Shown: positions 8,479 through 16,913 of the stretch, in pieces
Position numbering within the stretch: the first letter of the stretch is position 1
How the letters are laid out: every line of letters starts with the position of its first letter
DNA from: Actinomycetes bacterium
GTDB taxonomy: Bacteria > Actinomycetota > Actinomycetes > Actinomycetales > Microbacteriaceae
DNA length: 45,721 bases
Reading direction: 5' to 3'
NCBI GenBank assembly: GCA_029777095.1
Contig: JAKOTS010000018.1
Span: 1-45,721, forward strand
The notes under the pieces: model-generated
The model's input: the letters and a program-made list of their open reading frames with translations, nothing else
What the model was told of the DNA's origin: nothing
The model's database searches: none
Position numbers and translations under genes: made by a program

Positions 8479-9846
8479 CTAGTAGCGGCGAGGAATCACG
8501 ACCGTCATGGTCTCGTAGCCCTTGACGAAGTTGCTGAGACTGCGTTCTGGCTCACCGATCACGTTGATCTCAGGGAAGCGCTTCAGAATCTCTTCCCACG
8601 TGATCCGCAGCTGCAGCTCGGCAAGACGGTTGCCAAGGCAACGGTGGATGCCGAAGCCGAACGAGAGGTGCTGACGCGGGTTCTTCCGGTCGATGATGTA
8701 CTCGTTCGGGCGGTCGAGCTTCGAGTCATCGCGGTTGCCCGAGACGTACCAGAGCACGATCTTGTCGCCCTTCTTCATCTGCTTGCCACCGAACTCGAAG
8801 TCTGCCGCGGCTCGCTTCGACATGTGCGAGAGCGGCGTCTGCCAGCGGATCGTCTCAGCGACCATGCTGGGGATCAGCTTCGGGTTCTCGCGAAGCTTGC
8901 GATCCTGCTCGGGGAACATGTGCAGCGCATATACCGAGCCCGAGAGCGTGTTGCGTGTGGTGTCGTTGCCACCGATCAGTAGCACACCAGCATCGCCCTG
9001 GATCTCCATCGGTGTGAAGTCCTTCATGTGCGGGCTGTGGGCCATAAGAGAAATGAAGTCACCCTGAGGTTCTTCCTTGCTCCGCTGCTCAATGAGCTCG
9101 CGGAACACGTTGAAGAACTCCTGCATGATCACGTCCTTCTCCTCGTTGGTCTCGACGATTCGGCCCGGACCAGGAATTGTGGTTGCGATGTCTGACCAGT
9201 TGATCAGGTCTCGCCGCTTCTCCTGCGGGTACCCGAAGAGCGTGGCAAGCGTGGTCGCCGTCAGGTCTTTCGATACCAGGTCGACCCAGTCGAACTCCTC
9301 ACCGATCGGAAGTTCATCGAGGATCTTGCCGATGCGCTCGCGAATCAGCGGCTCAAACGCCGCGAGATTCGCCGGCGACACGCCTTCAGCCACGGCGCCA
9401 CGGTGGATGCCGTGCTCCGGCGGGTCCATGCTCAGAAGAGATGGGATGCCCCGAATCTCGGCTTCACGGATCTCTTCGGGCGTCGCGTCCTCAGGGAGCG
9501 TCCGCAGGACCGCGAGGCTTGAGCCCGGCAGCGCCAGCGAGGGCGTCGTCTCGTTGGAGAAGCGCAGCGGGTCGGTGTCGATCGCGATGATGTCGTCCCA
9601 CTTCGTGATCGACCAGTACGCCCGGTGTTCGGTGTTCTCCTCCGGCGTGTAGTGGACGGGATCCTCAGCGCGCAGGCGCTCGAACTTCCACCACATCTCC
9701 TGGTTCTCAAAACCGGCCGGGTCACCAGGGTTCAGCGTCTCGAGTGGTGCGGCGTAGATGCGGTCGCGCCCCGCCCTCTGCTCCTCGCTCAACTCACCGC
9801 TCTTGGTCGGGATGGGATAGACCTCGTTCGGTACCAAAATGCTCAT
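8479..9846 (-). CDS. Cytochrome P450, CYP153-like, copy 6
   Basis: A 455-residue P450 with heme Cys 403, LLIGGNDTTRN and ETIRWQTP. With copy 7 it shares VDLVSKDLTA in place of the DKVS(I/M)ELTA of copies 1-5, and LSGSVYAL rather than LTGSVYAL after the I-helix, so copies 6 and 7 form their own subgroup. TTLATLF replaces MTLATLF and KRAAADFEFGG follows the K-helix. Start ATG 9846 is preceded by AGGAGGACGCAAG. Loops shared with copy 5 in the first 60 residues suggest past exchange between neighbours. Confidence 0.95.
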   Translation of the reverse strand: MSILVPNEVYPIPTKSGELSEEQRAGRDRIYAAPLETLNPGDPAGFENQEMWWKFERLRAEDPVHYTPEENTEHRAYWSITKWDDIIAIDTDPLRFSNETTPSLALPGSSLAVLRTLPEDATPEEIREAEIRGIPSLLSMDPPEHGIHRGAVAEGVSPANLAAFEPLIRERIGKILDELPIGEEFDWVDLVSKDLTATTLATLFGYPQEKRRDLINWSDIATTIPGPGRIVETNEEKDVIMQEFFNVFRELIEQRSKEEPQGDFISLMAHSPHMKDFTPMEIQGDAGVLLIGGNDTTRNTLSGSVYALHMFPEQDRKLRENPKLIPSMVAETIRWQTPLSHMSKRAAADFEFGGKQMKKGDKIVLWYVSGNRDDSKLDRPNEYIIDRKNPRQHLSFGFGIHRCLGNRLAELQLRITWEEILKRFPEINVIGEPERSLSNFVKGYETMTVVIPRRY

Positions 9847-9883
9847 CTTGCGTCCTCCTTGACTCAAATGTTGAAACATCAGC

Positions 9884-9920
9884 GTGTGGCCATCCGGTTG
9901 CGATTGACGGGCGGCCACAC
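9884..9920 (-). promoter_or_regulatory. Short inverted repeat after P450 copy 7
   Basis: Arms GTGTGGCC (9884-9891) and GGCCACAC (9913-9920) form an 8-bp stem with a partly pairing interior, 25 nt after the stop of copy 7. It is the weakest hairpin of the array but occupies the same position as the others. Confidence 0.45.
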
Positions 9921-9945
9921 AGAAAAACGGCGAGTTCCGCGACCG

Positions 9946-11313
9946 CTAGTGGCGGCGGGGAATCACGACCGTCATGCTCTCGTAGCCCTTCACGAAGTTG
10001 CTGAAGGTCCGCTCTGGCTCACCGACGACCTGAATCTTGGGGAAGCGCTTGAGGATCTCTTCCCAGGTGAGTCGCAACTGCAGTTCTGCGAGGCGGTTGC
10101 CAAGGCACCGGTGGATGCCGAAGCCAAACGACAGGTGCTGACGCGGGTTCTTCCGGTCGACGATGTACTCGTTCGGCCGGTCGAGCTTGCTGTCATCACG
10201 GTTGCCCGAGACGTACCAGAGGGCGATCTTGTCGCCCTTTCGCATCTGCTGCCCGCGAAACTCCATGTCGTGGTTCGCGCGACGCATCATGTGCGACAGA
10301 GGCGTCTGCCAGCGAATCGTCTCCGACACCATGCTCGGGATCAACTTCGGATTGGCATACAGCTTCGCTGCCTGGTCGGGGAACCGGTCGAGCGCGTACA
10401 CCGAGCCCGAGAGCGTGTTGCGCGTCGTATCGTTGCCGCCAATGAGGAGCACGCCGATGTCGCCCCGGATCTCGGATTGGCTGAAGTCCTTGACGTGCGG
10501 GCTGTGCGCCATCAACGAGATGAAGTCCGTCGCTGCCGGCTCACTCTTACGTTGCTCAAGGAGCTGGAACATCTCTGCCTCAAATTCGAGGCTGATCCGA
10601 TCCTTCTCTTCGATCGTCTCGACGATCCGCCCCGGTGCGGGCAGGGTAGTGAGCACGTCAGACCAGTGGGTGAGCTGCCGGCGCTTCTCCTGCGGATAGT
10701 TGAACAGCGTGGCCAGCGTCATCGCCGTGAGGTCCTTCGACACGAGATCAACCCAGTCGAATTCCTCGCCAATCGGCAGACCATCGAGGATCCCGCCGAT
10801 TCGCTCGCGGATGAGCGGCTCGAAGTCGGCGAGTGCCGCCGGCGAAACGCCTTCGGCGACCGCACCACGGTGAATCCCGTGGCTCGGCGGGTCCATGCTC
10901 AGCAGTGATCCGCCACCCCGGTCTTCGACAGCCTTGATCTGCTCGGGCGTCGCGCCCGGGCCTGCGAGGCGAATCAGCGCGGGGCTCGAGCCCGGGATGA
11001 GCATCGACGCGGGTGTTTCATTCGTGAAGTTCACCGAATCGGTGTCGATCGCGATGATGTCGTCCCACCTCGTGATCGACCAGTACGCGTCGTGTTGCGT
11101 GTGCTCGACCGAGGTGTAGTGCACGGGAGCCACCGCGCGGAGCCGCTCAAACTTCCACCACATCTGCTCTGATGCGAAAGGTGCGGGGTCTGCTGGATCG
11201 AGCTCTTCGAGCGGTGTGGCATACACGCGCTCGCGGGCGGCGATCTGAGCCGCGCTCAGTTCGGGCTTCAAAATTTCTGGGGTGTCGACTTCGTCCGGTG
11301 CCAAGATACTCAT
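9946..11313 (-). CDS. Cytochrome P450, CYP153-like, copy 7
   Basis: A 455-residue P450 with heme Cys 403, LLIGGNDTTRN and ETIRWQTP. It is the first P450 after ferredoxin 2 in the direction of transcription. It is the most divergent member in the region between the F/G segment and AHSP (EKDRISLEFEAEMFQLLEQ) and has AVAPVHYT instead of AEDPVHYT. The K-helix follow-on is MMRRANHDMEFRG. Start ATG 11313 sits behind AGGAGGACACGTG. A gap of about 200 nt with a long palindrome separates it from ferredoxin 2. Confidence 0.95.
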   Translation of the reverse strand: MSILAPDEVDTPEILKPELSAAQIAARERVYATPLEELDPADPAPFASEQMWWKFERLRAVAPVHYTSVEHTQHDAYWSITRWDDIIAIDTDSVNFTNETPASMLIPGSSPALIRLAGPGATPEQIKAVEDRGGGSLLSMDPPSHGIHRGAVAEGVSPAALADFEPLIRERIGGILDGLPIGEEFDWVDLVSKDLTAMTLATLFNYPQEKRRQLTHWSDVLTTLPAPGRIVETIEEKDRISLEFEAEMFQLLEQRKSEPAATDFISLMAHSPHVKDFSQSEIRGDIGVLLIGGNDTTRNTLSGSVYALDRFPDQAAKLYANPKLIPSMVSETIRWQTPLSHMMRRANHDMEFRGQQMRKGDKIALWYVSGNRDDSKLDRPNEYIVDRKNPRQHLSFGFGIHRCLGNRLAELQLRLTWEEILKRFPKIQVVGEPERTFSNFVKGYESMTVVIPRRH

Positions 11314-11395
11314 CACGTGTCCTCCTTGACGCGTCTGTGAATCGCCGTTCTCACCTGCGGTACTGCGTATTGACTTCTTCCTATGAACGGACATA

Positions 11396-11433
11396 GCGGT
11401 GTGTGTTGTCAAGTACTTGACAACACACACCGC
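11396..11433 (-). promoter_or_regulatory. 38-bp perfect palindrome between ferredoxin 2 and P450 copy 7
   Basis: The 19-bp half-sites (11396-11414 and 11415-11433) are perfect complements with no spacer, and the centre reads TTGTCAAGTACTTGACAA. As DNA it could be an operator for copy 7, whose start is 83 bp away; as RNA it would form a hairpin with a tight loop. A smaller inverted repeat, CGCGGA-N5-TCCGCG, follows at 11431-11447. Confidence 0.65.
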
Positions 11434-11518
11434 GGAAACTGTCCGCGATCAGCGGTTGAAGTACAAGATGCGTCGAGCGTTCGCCTTCATGCAGCGCTTC
11501 GCCCGCGCATGTTACGAG

Positions 11519-11833
11519 CTAGGTGCCGGCGACCTGCACGACGAGGCCGTCAATCTGATCGCTCACCTGAATCTGGCAGCACAGCCGACTGTTTGACTCG
11601 ACACCGAAGGTGCCATCGAGCATGGCTACCTCCATGTCGGTGCGTTCGCCGGTAGCCGCAAGCCACTCAGGAGCGACGTACACGTGGCACGTCGCGCACG
11701 ACGCAACACCACCGCAGTCGCCATCAATGCCAGGGACCGACTCGTTCACGGCTTCTTGCATTAAGAACTGGCCGTTTTCTGCATCAATCGCCTGAGCGCT
11801 GCCGTCTTCAAGGTTGAAAGTGATCTTCGCCAA
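11519..11833 (-). CDS. [2Fe-2S] ferredoxin 2 (putidaredoxin/adrenodoxin type)
   Basis: This 104-residue paralogue of ferredoxin 1 has the same ligand pattern (GDCGGVASCATC and RLCCQI). I chose TTG at 11831-11833 as the start. It aligns exactly with the ATG of ferredoxin 1 (both then read AKITF), gives the same length, and has AAGGAG six nt before it. A GTG one codon upstream and an ATG at 11860 are possible but lack good spacing. It is the first gene of the leftward P450 array and is divergent from the aldehyde dehydrogenase. The main differences from ferredoxin 1 lie in residues 7-30 and the 60s helix, away from the cluster. Confidence 0.93.
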   Translation of the reverse strand: MAKITFNLEDGSAQAIDAENGQFLMQEAVNESVPGIDGDCGGVASCATCHVYVAPEWLAATGERTDMEVAMLDGTFGVESNSRLCCQIQVSDQIDGLVVQVAGT

Positions 11834-11857
11834 CACGGACTCCTTTGTCGCGTTCGT

Positions 11858-11994
11858 CATGGCAACATTGCCATGTCCTAGAACATAACTCTAAGATTGC
11901 AGAACAACAACCATTCGGTGGTTGACATCGCGAATCACGGGCTGACCCGGAGGCTCCTGCCTCCGATACGCCGACATCACACGGAGGTGGATCG
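11858..11994. promoter_or_regulatory. Divergent control region between ferredoxin 2 and aldehyde dehydrogenase
   Basis: It holds three inverted repeats: CATGGCAA-N2-TTGCCATG at 11858-11875 (operator-like, next to the ferredoxin 2 leader), CAACCA-N5-TGGTTG at 11908-11924, and CGGAGGC-N4-GCCTCCG at 11948-11965. The right arm of the last repeat is also complementary to the aldehyde dehydrogenase Shine-Dalgarno at 11982-11988, so two exclusive RNA folds are possible. A TTGACA box is at 11922-11927, but no convincing -10 follows. Confidence 0.5.
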
Positions 11995-13419
11995 GTGGGC
12001 AACGCAGCTGACCGCAACAAGATTTACGTCAACGGAGCATGGGTCGACTCCGAAGGCACTGACCTCATTGAGGTCTTCAACCCGACGACAGAAGCCCTGC
12101 TCGGCACGATTGTTTCCGGCACCGCCGGTGACGTCGACCGCGCGGTCGAGGCAGCAACCGCTGCCTTCCCCGCATGGTCTGCGCTCTCGGGCAAAGAACG
12201 TGGCGCGTACCTGAAGAAGGCCCAGGAGCTGCTGATGGCACGCCTCCCCGAGCTGGCTGAACTGGTGTCGCAAGACCTCGGTTCGCCGACCACCTTCGCG
12301 CAGCGCGTTCAGATCGGCATGCCGACGATGAACATGGGCATTTTCGCCGACCTCGCCGCCACCTTCAACTTTGATGGCGAAGAACTCGGCAACTCGCTGA
12401 TCGTGCGTGAGCCGGTCGGCGTCGTGGGCGCCATCACGCCGTGGAACTACCCGCTTCACCAGATCATCCTCAAGGTCGGTGGCGCACTGGCCGCCGGCTG
12501 CACCGTGGTGCTCAAGGCGAGCGTCGAAGCGCCGTTCGTCGCTTTCGCGCTGGCCGACATCTTTGACGAGATTGGCCTGCCCGCAGGTGTGTTTAACCTG
12601 CTCAGCGGCCGCGGTTCGGTCATTGGTGAGGCAATCTCGGCACACCCCGGCATTGACATGGTGTCGTTCACCGGCTCGAACGGTGCGGGCAAGCGCGTCG
12701 CAATCGTCGCCGCCGAGACCGTCAAGAAGGTTGCACTCGAGCTCGGCGGCAAGTCCGCCATGATCATCCTCGACGACGCCAACTTCGAGACCGCCGTGGC
12801 TGACGGGGTCGGCCGTTGCATGGGCAACACCGGGCAGACCTGCTCGGCGCTCACGCGTCTGCTCGTTCCCAACGACCGCCTCGAAGAGGCTACCGCGATC
12901 GCAAAGAAGGTCGCCCAGCAGTTCACCATCGGTGCGCCGTCCGCGGAAGGCGTACGCATGGGACCTCTGGTCAACGGCGCGCAGCGCAAGATCGTTGAGG
13001 GCTACATCCAGAAGGGTGTCGACGAGGGTGCAACCCTCGTCCTCGATGGCCGTGAGAACGACCACACGACCGGCCACTTCGTTGGCGCCACGATCTTCAG
13101 CAACGTCGGCGAGAACATGACCATCGCGCAGGAGGAGATCTTCGGCCCAGTGCTGTCGATCATCGGTTACGAAGACGAAGACGACGCCGTTCGCATTGCG
13201 AACAACTCGGACTTCGGCCTTTCCGGTGGCGTCTGGTCGGGCGACAAAGACCGCGCGCTCAAGGTTGCACGTCGCATCCGCACCGGCCAGGTGTCGATCA
13301 ACGACGGCGCGTTCAACCCAGCAGCCCCCTTCGGCGGCTACAAGCAGTCTGGTATCGGCCGCGAAGGTGGCGCGCTTGGCCTCGAGGACTTCCTCGAAGT
13401 CAAGGCCATCCAGCGCTAG
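11995..13419 (+). CDS. NAD(P)-dependent aldehyde dehydrogenase
   Basis: A 474-residue cytosolic aldehyde dehydrogenase of the class that oxidises aldehydes to carboxylic acids. The oxyanion Asn is in PWNYP (151), the cofactor Lys in LKAS (174), the general base Glu in LELGG (249), and the catalytic Cys in NTGQTCS (283). [13 protein letters not shown] marks the C-terminal region. KAS replaces the common KPS around the cofactor lysine. GTG 11995 was chosen because GGAGGT precedes it by six nt. It is divergent from the P450/ferredoxin array and followed by its own terminator; a likely role is to oxidise aldehydes from terminal hydroxylation or after ester cleavage. Confidence 0.95.
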   Translation: MGNAADRNKIYVNGAWVDSEGTDLIEVFNPTTEALLGTIVSGTAGDVDRAVEAATAAFPAWSALSGKERGAYLKKAQELLMARLPELAELVSQDLGSPTTFAQRVQIGMPTMNMGIFADLAATFNFDGEELGNSLIVREPVGVVGAITPWNYPLHQIILKVGGALAAGCTVVLKASVEAPFVAFALADIFDEIGLPAGVFNLLSGRGSVIGEAISAHPGIDMVSFTGSNGAGKRVAIVAAETVKKVALELGGKSAMIILDDANFETAVADGVGRCMGNTGQTCSALTRLLVPNDRLEEATAIAKKVAQQFTIGAPSAEGVRMGPLVNGAQRKIVEGYIQKGVDEGATLVLDGRENDHTTGHFVGATIFSNVGENMTIAQEEIFGPVLSIIGYEDEDDAVRIANNSDFGLSGGVWSGDKDRALKVARRIRTGQVSINDGAFNPAAPFGGYKQSGIGREGGALGLEDFLEVKAIQR

Positions 13420-13428
13420 AGCGTAACG

Positions 13429-13466
13429 CAACGGGCCCCTCGCAGACTCCTGCGCGGGGCCCGTTG
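13429..13466 (+). terminator. Hairpin terminator after aldehyde dehydrogenase
   Basis: CAACGGGCCCC (13429-13439) pairs with GGGGCCCGTTG (13456-13466), and an inner CGCAG/CTGCG stem extends it. It lies 10 nt after the stop codon. The U-run is poor (TGCTCTCTC). Confidence 0.65.
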
Positions 13467-13572
13467 TGCTCTCTCGGGCATAACGCGAAATCACCCCTGT
13501 CGCCCACCCGCGACCACTCGTATGATCGAACCAGATCGTCGATGGTCTTGTAAGTGATCCGGAAGGACCAAC

Positions 13573-14247
13573 ATGTCGACCGCTCCCGAACCGCTCCGAA
13601 CCCGAGGCCCCTGGCAATGGAGCCGCACCGAAGAGACGCAGCGCAACCTTTTGGATGCCGCGCTCGAGCTGTTTATTTCGAACGGATACGCCGGCACAAG
13701 CATCGCCGACATCGTTGATCGCGCAAACTCAAGCGTCGGCAGCCTCTACCACCACTTCGGCGACAAAGCCGGGGTGTACCTCGTCCTGTGGGACGACTGG
13801 ATGAACGCGCAGGAAGAGCGCGTGAAGTCGGCCATCGAGCGTACCCGCGCCGGTGGCGCCACGAGCGCGATCGACCTCTACGACGTCGGCGCACGCGCCT
13901 TCCTCCAGGCAGCCTGGCGTGCCCGCGATGCGGGTCGGTTCTTCTTCGACCTCGATGGCCCTCCGGGCTTTGAGTCAACACGGCGCGCACGGCGTGACCG
14001 CTGGCTCGAATACAACTCGGTTCTGCTGCTCACCGACAACGACGCCACCGGCCGTCTCACCGTTGCCGTGTTCACCATGATCATTGGTGAGGCCCAACGT
14101 GAGGTCATGGCGTGCGACCGCTGGCGCGACGCAGAACTCATCAGTGATGATGCGATCGCGATGGTGCGCAGGCTCGGCCTCGACGCGGCCATGGGCAGCG
14201 CAGCAGCCAACCGGAACGATTCCGTGGCGCGCGTAGCGCAGGGTTAA
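13573..14247 (+). CDS. TetR family transcriptional regulator
   Basis: A 224-residue protein with a TetR N-terminal DNA-binding domain: RNLLDAALELFISNGYAGTSIADIVDRAN, then SSVGSLYHHFGDKAGVY at about residues 48-65, the classic recognition helix and YxHFxxK signature. The C-terminal ligand-binding domain is not diagnostic. Start ATG 13573 follows GGAAGGACC. It lies downstream of the aldehyde dehydrogenase on the same strand but behind a terminator, and is convergent with the thioesterase/alcohol dehydrogenase pair. It may control one of the nearby inverted-repeat operators, which is inference. Confidence 0.93.
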   Translation: MSTAPEPLRTRGPWQWSRTEETQRNLLDAALELFISNGYAGTSIADIVDRANSSVGSLYHHFGDKAGVYLVLWDDWMNAQEERVKSAIERTRAGGATSAIDLYDVGARAFLQAAWRARDAGRFFFDLDGPPGFESTRRARRDRWLEYNSVLLLTDNDATGRLTVAVFTMIIGEAQREVMACDRWRDAELISDDAIAMVRRLGLDAAMGSAAANRNDSVARVAQG

Positions 14248-14294
14248 GGAGTACATGCGGATGCGGCATCCCGCTCGCATCTAGAACCAACGCA

Positions 14295-14334
14295 AAGAGC
14301 GCGTAGCGTCCAAATTCGGATGCTACGCGCTCTT
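14295..14334. terminator. Bidirectional terminator between TetR and thioesterase genes
   Basis: 13-bp arms at 14295-14307 and 14322-14334 (AAGAGCGCGTAGC and its complement) lie between two convergent genes; the loop can pair further (TCC/GGA). Confidence 0.7.
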
Positions 14335-14357
14335 CTGCGTGTCTGTGCTGCTGAGCC

Positions 14358-15245
14358 CTAGAACTCGGGGCGCAGGCGGGCCATGCCCTCTTGCACGACG
14401 GTCGCGATCAGCGTGCCTTCGCGGTTGAAGATGCGCCCGTCGACCAGTGCGCGGCCGCGGCCTGCCCACGGGCCGGCCATCTCGTAGCGCAGCCATTCAT
14501 CAGCGCGAGGCGTCTGATGGATCCACACGGCGTGATCGAGGCTCGCGTTGTCGCTCTTGCGACCGCCCGGCTCATATTCGTGCGGACGAAGTGCGGTCGA
14601 GAGCATCATGAGGTCGGAGACATAGAGCATGACGCCGGCGTGGAGGATGTTGTCGCCGTGGAGGTCTTCCAAGCAGCGGAACCAGAACGACATCGAGGGG
14701 TCGCGGTTACCGTCGCGCGGGAGGTTCTCGCCAAACCTGACGTCGAGCGCATGCGCGTCGGCCAGGCGGGTGAGCCATTCTCCGCCCTTGCCGCCGATCG
14801 ACTCGCCGCGGTCGCGGAGCGTCGGAAGCGACTCGGGGTCGGGGGATTCCATGACCGCGGTCTGGTGTTCCCAGCCTTCTTCTTCGACGTGGAAGGCGGC
14901 GGTCATGGCAAAAATCGGCTTGCCATGCTGCTCAGCGATGACGCTGCGAGTGGAATAGCTTCTTCCGTCTCGCAACGACGTCACAACGAGCTTTGTGGGA
15001 GCGGTGGTGTCACCTGCCCGGAGAAAGTGGCAGTGCACTGAGTGCACCGCACGATCGGTCGACACCGTGCGCGCGGCGGCGACCAGCGCCTGTGCGGCGA
15101 TGGCACCACCGAACGCATGCTCGCGAACCTGTGTTCGTGCCGCTGCCTCAAACACGCCCTCATCGAGCACGTCAAAGGTAAAAAGCTTTGCAAACTCTGT
15201 CCGCGTCTTCACAGCGTCGGATACCTGAACTTCAACAACTGACAC
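14358..15245 (-). CDS. tesB: Acyl-CoA thioesterase, TesB type (double hotdog)
   Basis: A 295-residue protein of the acyl-CoA thioesterase II family, which hydrolyses acyl-CoA to free acid and CoA. Recognisable parts are the first hotdog fold with HAFGGAIAAQALVAAARTV and VHSVHCHFLRAGD, and the second with SLDHAVWIHQTPRADEWLRYEMAGPWAGRGRALVDGRIF near the C-terminus. GTG 15245 was chosen because GGGAG lies five nt upstream; TTG 15266, overlapping the stop of the preceding gene, is an alternative. It follows the alcohol dehydrogenase by 17 nt and is probably co-transcribed, perhaps recovering CoA during the pathway. Confidence 0.9.
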   Translation of the reverse strand: MSVVEVQVSDAVKTRTEFAKLFTFDVLDEGVFEAAARTQVREHAFGGAIAAQALVAAARTVSTDRAVHSVHCHFLRAGDTTAPTKLVVTSLRDGRSYSTRSVIAEQHGKPIFAMTAAFHVEEEGWEHQTAVMESPDPESLPTLRDRGESIGGKGGEWLTRLADAHALDVRFGENLPRDGNRDPSMSFWFRCLEDLHGDNILHAGVMLYVSDLMMLSTALRPHEYEPGGRKSDNASLDHAVWIHQTPRADEWLRYEMAGPWAGRGRALVDGRIFNREGTLIATVVQEGMARLRPEF

Positions 15246-15262
15246 CAACGCTCCCGCAATAC

Positions 15263-16387
15263 TCAATCGAAAATAACTACGCCGCGGATGTTCTTGCCCG
15301 CGTGCATGTCTTCATACGCCTCAGCGATGTCGTCAAGCTTGTAGCGGGTCGTGATCATCTCGTCGAGCTTCAGCAAACCAGCCTGGTACATGCGCAGCAG
15401 GTTGGGGATGTCGAACTTCGGGTTCGACTGGCCGTAGAGGCTGCCCTGGAGGCGCTTCTGGTAGAGCGTGAGGTCAGCCATGCTGATCGGGATCCCAACA
15501 TCGCTCGACTTGCCGAGGCCCGGAACAACCACGGTGCCAGCCTTGCGGATCGACGCCATGCCCTGTGCCACGTACTCGGGCTTGAGCACACCGACGCTGA
15601 TGATGGTCGCGTCTGCGCCCTGACCGTTGGTGATCGACTTGACGAACTCGGTTGCCTCGGCCATGTCGGCGAACGCGTGCGTCGCACCGAATACCTTGGC
15701 CATGTCACGCTTGAATTCGATGGGGTCAACGGCGACAACCGCACGCGCACCGGAGTACTTCGCGCCCTGCACTGCTGCCGAACCGATGCCGCCGATACCC
15801 ATGACAATCACGACGGCGCCGGGCTCGATGTTTGCCGAGTTCACCGCGGCGCCCCATCCGGTGGGAACTGCGCAACCGAGCAGCGCGGCTACCTCGAGGG
15901 GGATGTCCTTGTCGATCTTGACTGCCGAGTTGACCGATGCGGTCGTGTACTCGGCAAAGGTCGAGATGCCCATTGCCTGGCCAACCGACTTGCCGTTCTC
16001 TGACATGCGGTAGCTACCCGGCTCGTCCGGGCGTCCGCCGGACATGATCGTCGAGCCCTTCATGCAGAGGTTGCTCATGCCGCGTGCGCAGAACTCGCAC
16101 ACGCCACAGGCCGCGAGGAACGAGAAGACGACGTGGTCGCCAACCTCGAAGCCGGGCGTGTTCGGTCCAACAGCGGTGACGACACCGGCGCCCTCGTGTC
16201 CACCCACCAGCGGAAGGTGCGCTGCGTTGAGATCGCCCTTGGCGATGTGGTCGTCTGAGTGGCAAAGACCAGTCGCGACGAGCTTGACGGTCAGTTCGCC
16301 CTGGCGCGGGTCGTCCAGCTCAACAACAGCTGTTTCGAACGCACCGGGAGTCTCGCGGAGCAGGGATACACGTGTGGTGATGGGCAT
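15263..16387 (-). CDS. Zn-dependent MDR alcohol dehydrogenase, NDMA-dependent nicotinoprotein type
   Basis: A 374-residue medium-chain alcohol dehydrogenase. Catalytic zinc ligands are Cys 42 (GLCHSDDH) and His 64/Glu 65 (GGHEGAG); structural zinc ligands are Cys 94, 97, 100 and 108. The Rossmann motif is MGIGGIGSAAVQ. The overall sequence, including NLCMKGSTIMSGGRPD and LYGQSNPKFDIPNLL, matches the actinobacterial family that keeps its nicotinamide bound and whose members co-occur with mycofactocin. A mycofactocin cluster in the same window fits this. Start ATG 16387 has GAGG five nt upstream. Likely role: oxidation of the alcohols made by the P450s. Confidence 0.92.
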   Translation of the reverse strand: MPITTRVSLLRETPGAFETAVVELDDPRQGELTVKLVATGLCHSDDHIAKGDLNAAHLPLVGGHEGAGVVTAVGPNTPGFEVGDHVVFSFLAACGVCEFCARGMSNLCMKGSTIMSGGRPDEPGSYRMSENGKSVGQAMGISTFAEYTTASVNSAVKIDKDIPLEVAALLGCAVPTGWGAAVNSANIEPGAVVIVMGIGGIGSAAVQGAKYSGARAVVAVDPIEFKRDMAKVFGATHAFADMAEATEFVKSITNGQGADATIISVGVLKPEYVAQGMASIRKAGTVVVPGLGKSSDVGIPISMADLTLYQKRLQGSLYGQSNPKFDIPNLLRMYQAGLLKLDEMITTRYKLDDIAEAYEDMHAGKNIRGVVIFD

Positions 16388-16913
16388 AGCGGCCTCTTTC
16401 ACATATCGAAGTGAACACGTGGGCATCAATACCCACGGTCGATACATACTCCGCATTTGCTCGAAGGCCCGCTCATCGATGAGCGCACACGCAAGCAATT
16501 ACAGAATCGCATTCTGGAACCATTCTCCAGGATACTACAGCGCTGTCAATGCGGAATTCTGCGCCCGCGAGGCCCGCCCGCCAGACGAATTGCGTACAGA
16601 CACGCCCGCAGAACTTTTCTCTGCACGGGTATTGACAGCCGCCGTTTGTCATGTTGACCCCTCGTTTTGACGGACGAATCCATCAGCCGCAGAATGTAAT
16701 CGCACGTCTGGCCTCGCTCAACGCTGAGGCCGGTTTCAGTGCACATTCCCCTCACAACGAACACCCGCCACCCCTACCCGATGGCGGGATTTTCCTGTGA
16801 CGTCAGGATGGTCCGCGACGCATGCGCGAGCTTGCGCGCGCGGAACGTGACACACCCCACCCGTCGGGCATGCCACGGAACCCTATTTCAATGGTGAAAG
16901 GAAATTTCCCCTC
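16388..16913. promoter_or_regulatory. Intergenic control region between alcohol dehydrogenase and the first MFS gene
   Basis: This 526-nt gap has no credible gene. It holds the perfect 14-bp palindrome GCTCATCGATGAGC at 16471-16484, an inverted repeat CAGAAT-N3-ATTCTG at 16502-16516, and the palindrome ACAGCGCTGT at 16537-16546. Near the MFS start is the leader TTTCA-ATGG-TGAAA-GGAA at 16887-16904. Versions of the 14-bp palindrome recur upstream of other MFS copies, so it is a candidate shared operator. Confidence 0.5.

Noticed and set aside
1..11433. P450 gap repeats as a CRISPR array or insertion-sequence ends
   Set aside because: Repeats are spaced by whole genes, differ in sequence, and no transposase, target duplication or cas gene is present.
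11977..13617. A 546-codon minus-strand frame opposite the aldehyde dehydrogenase
   Set aside because: The aldehyde dehydrogenase has all catalytic motifs; the opposite frame has no recognisable domain.
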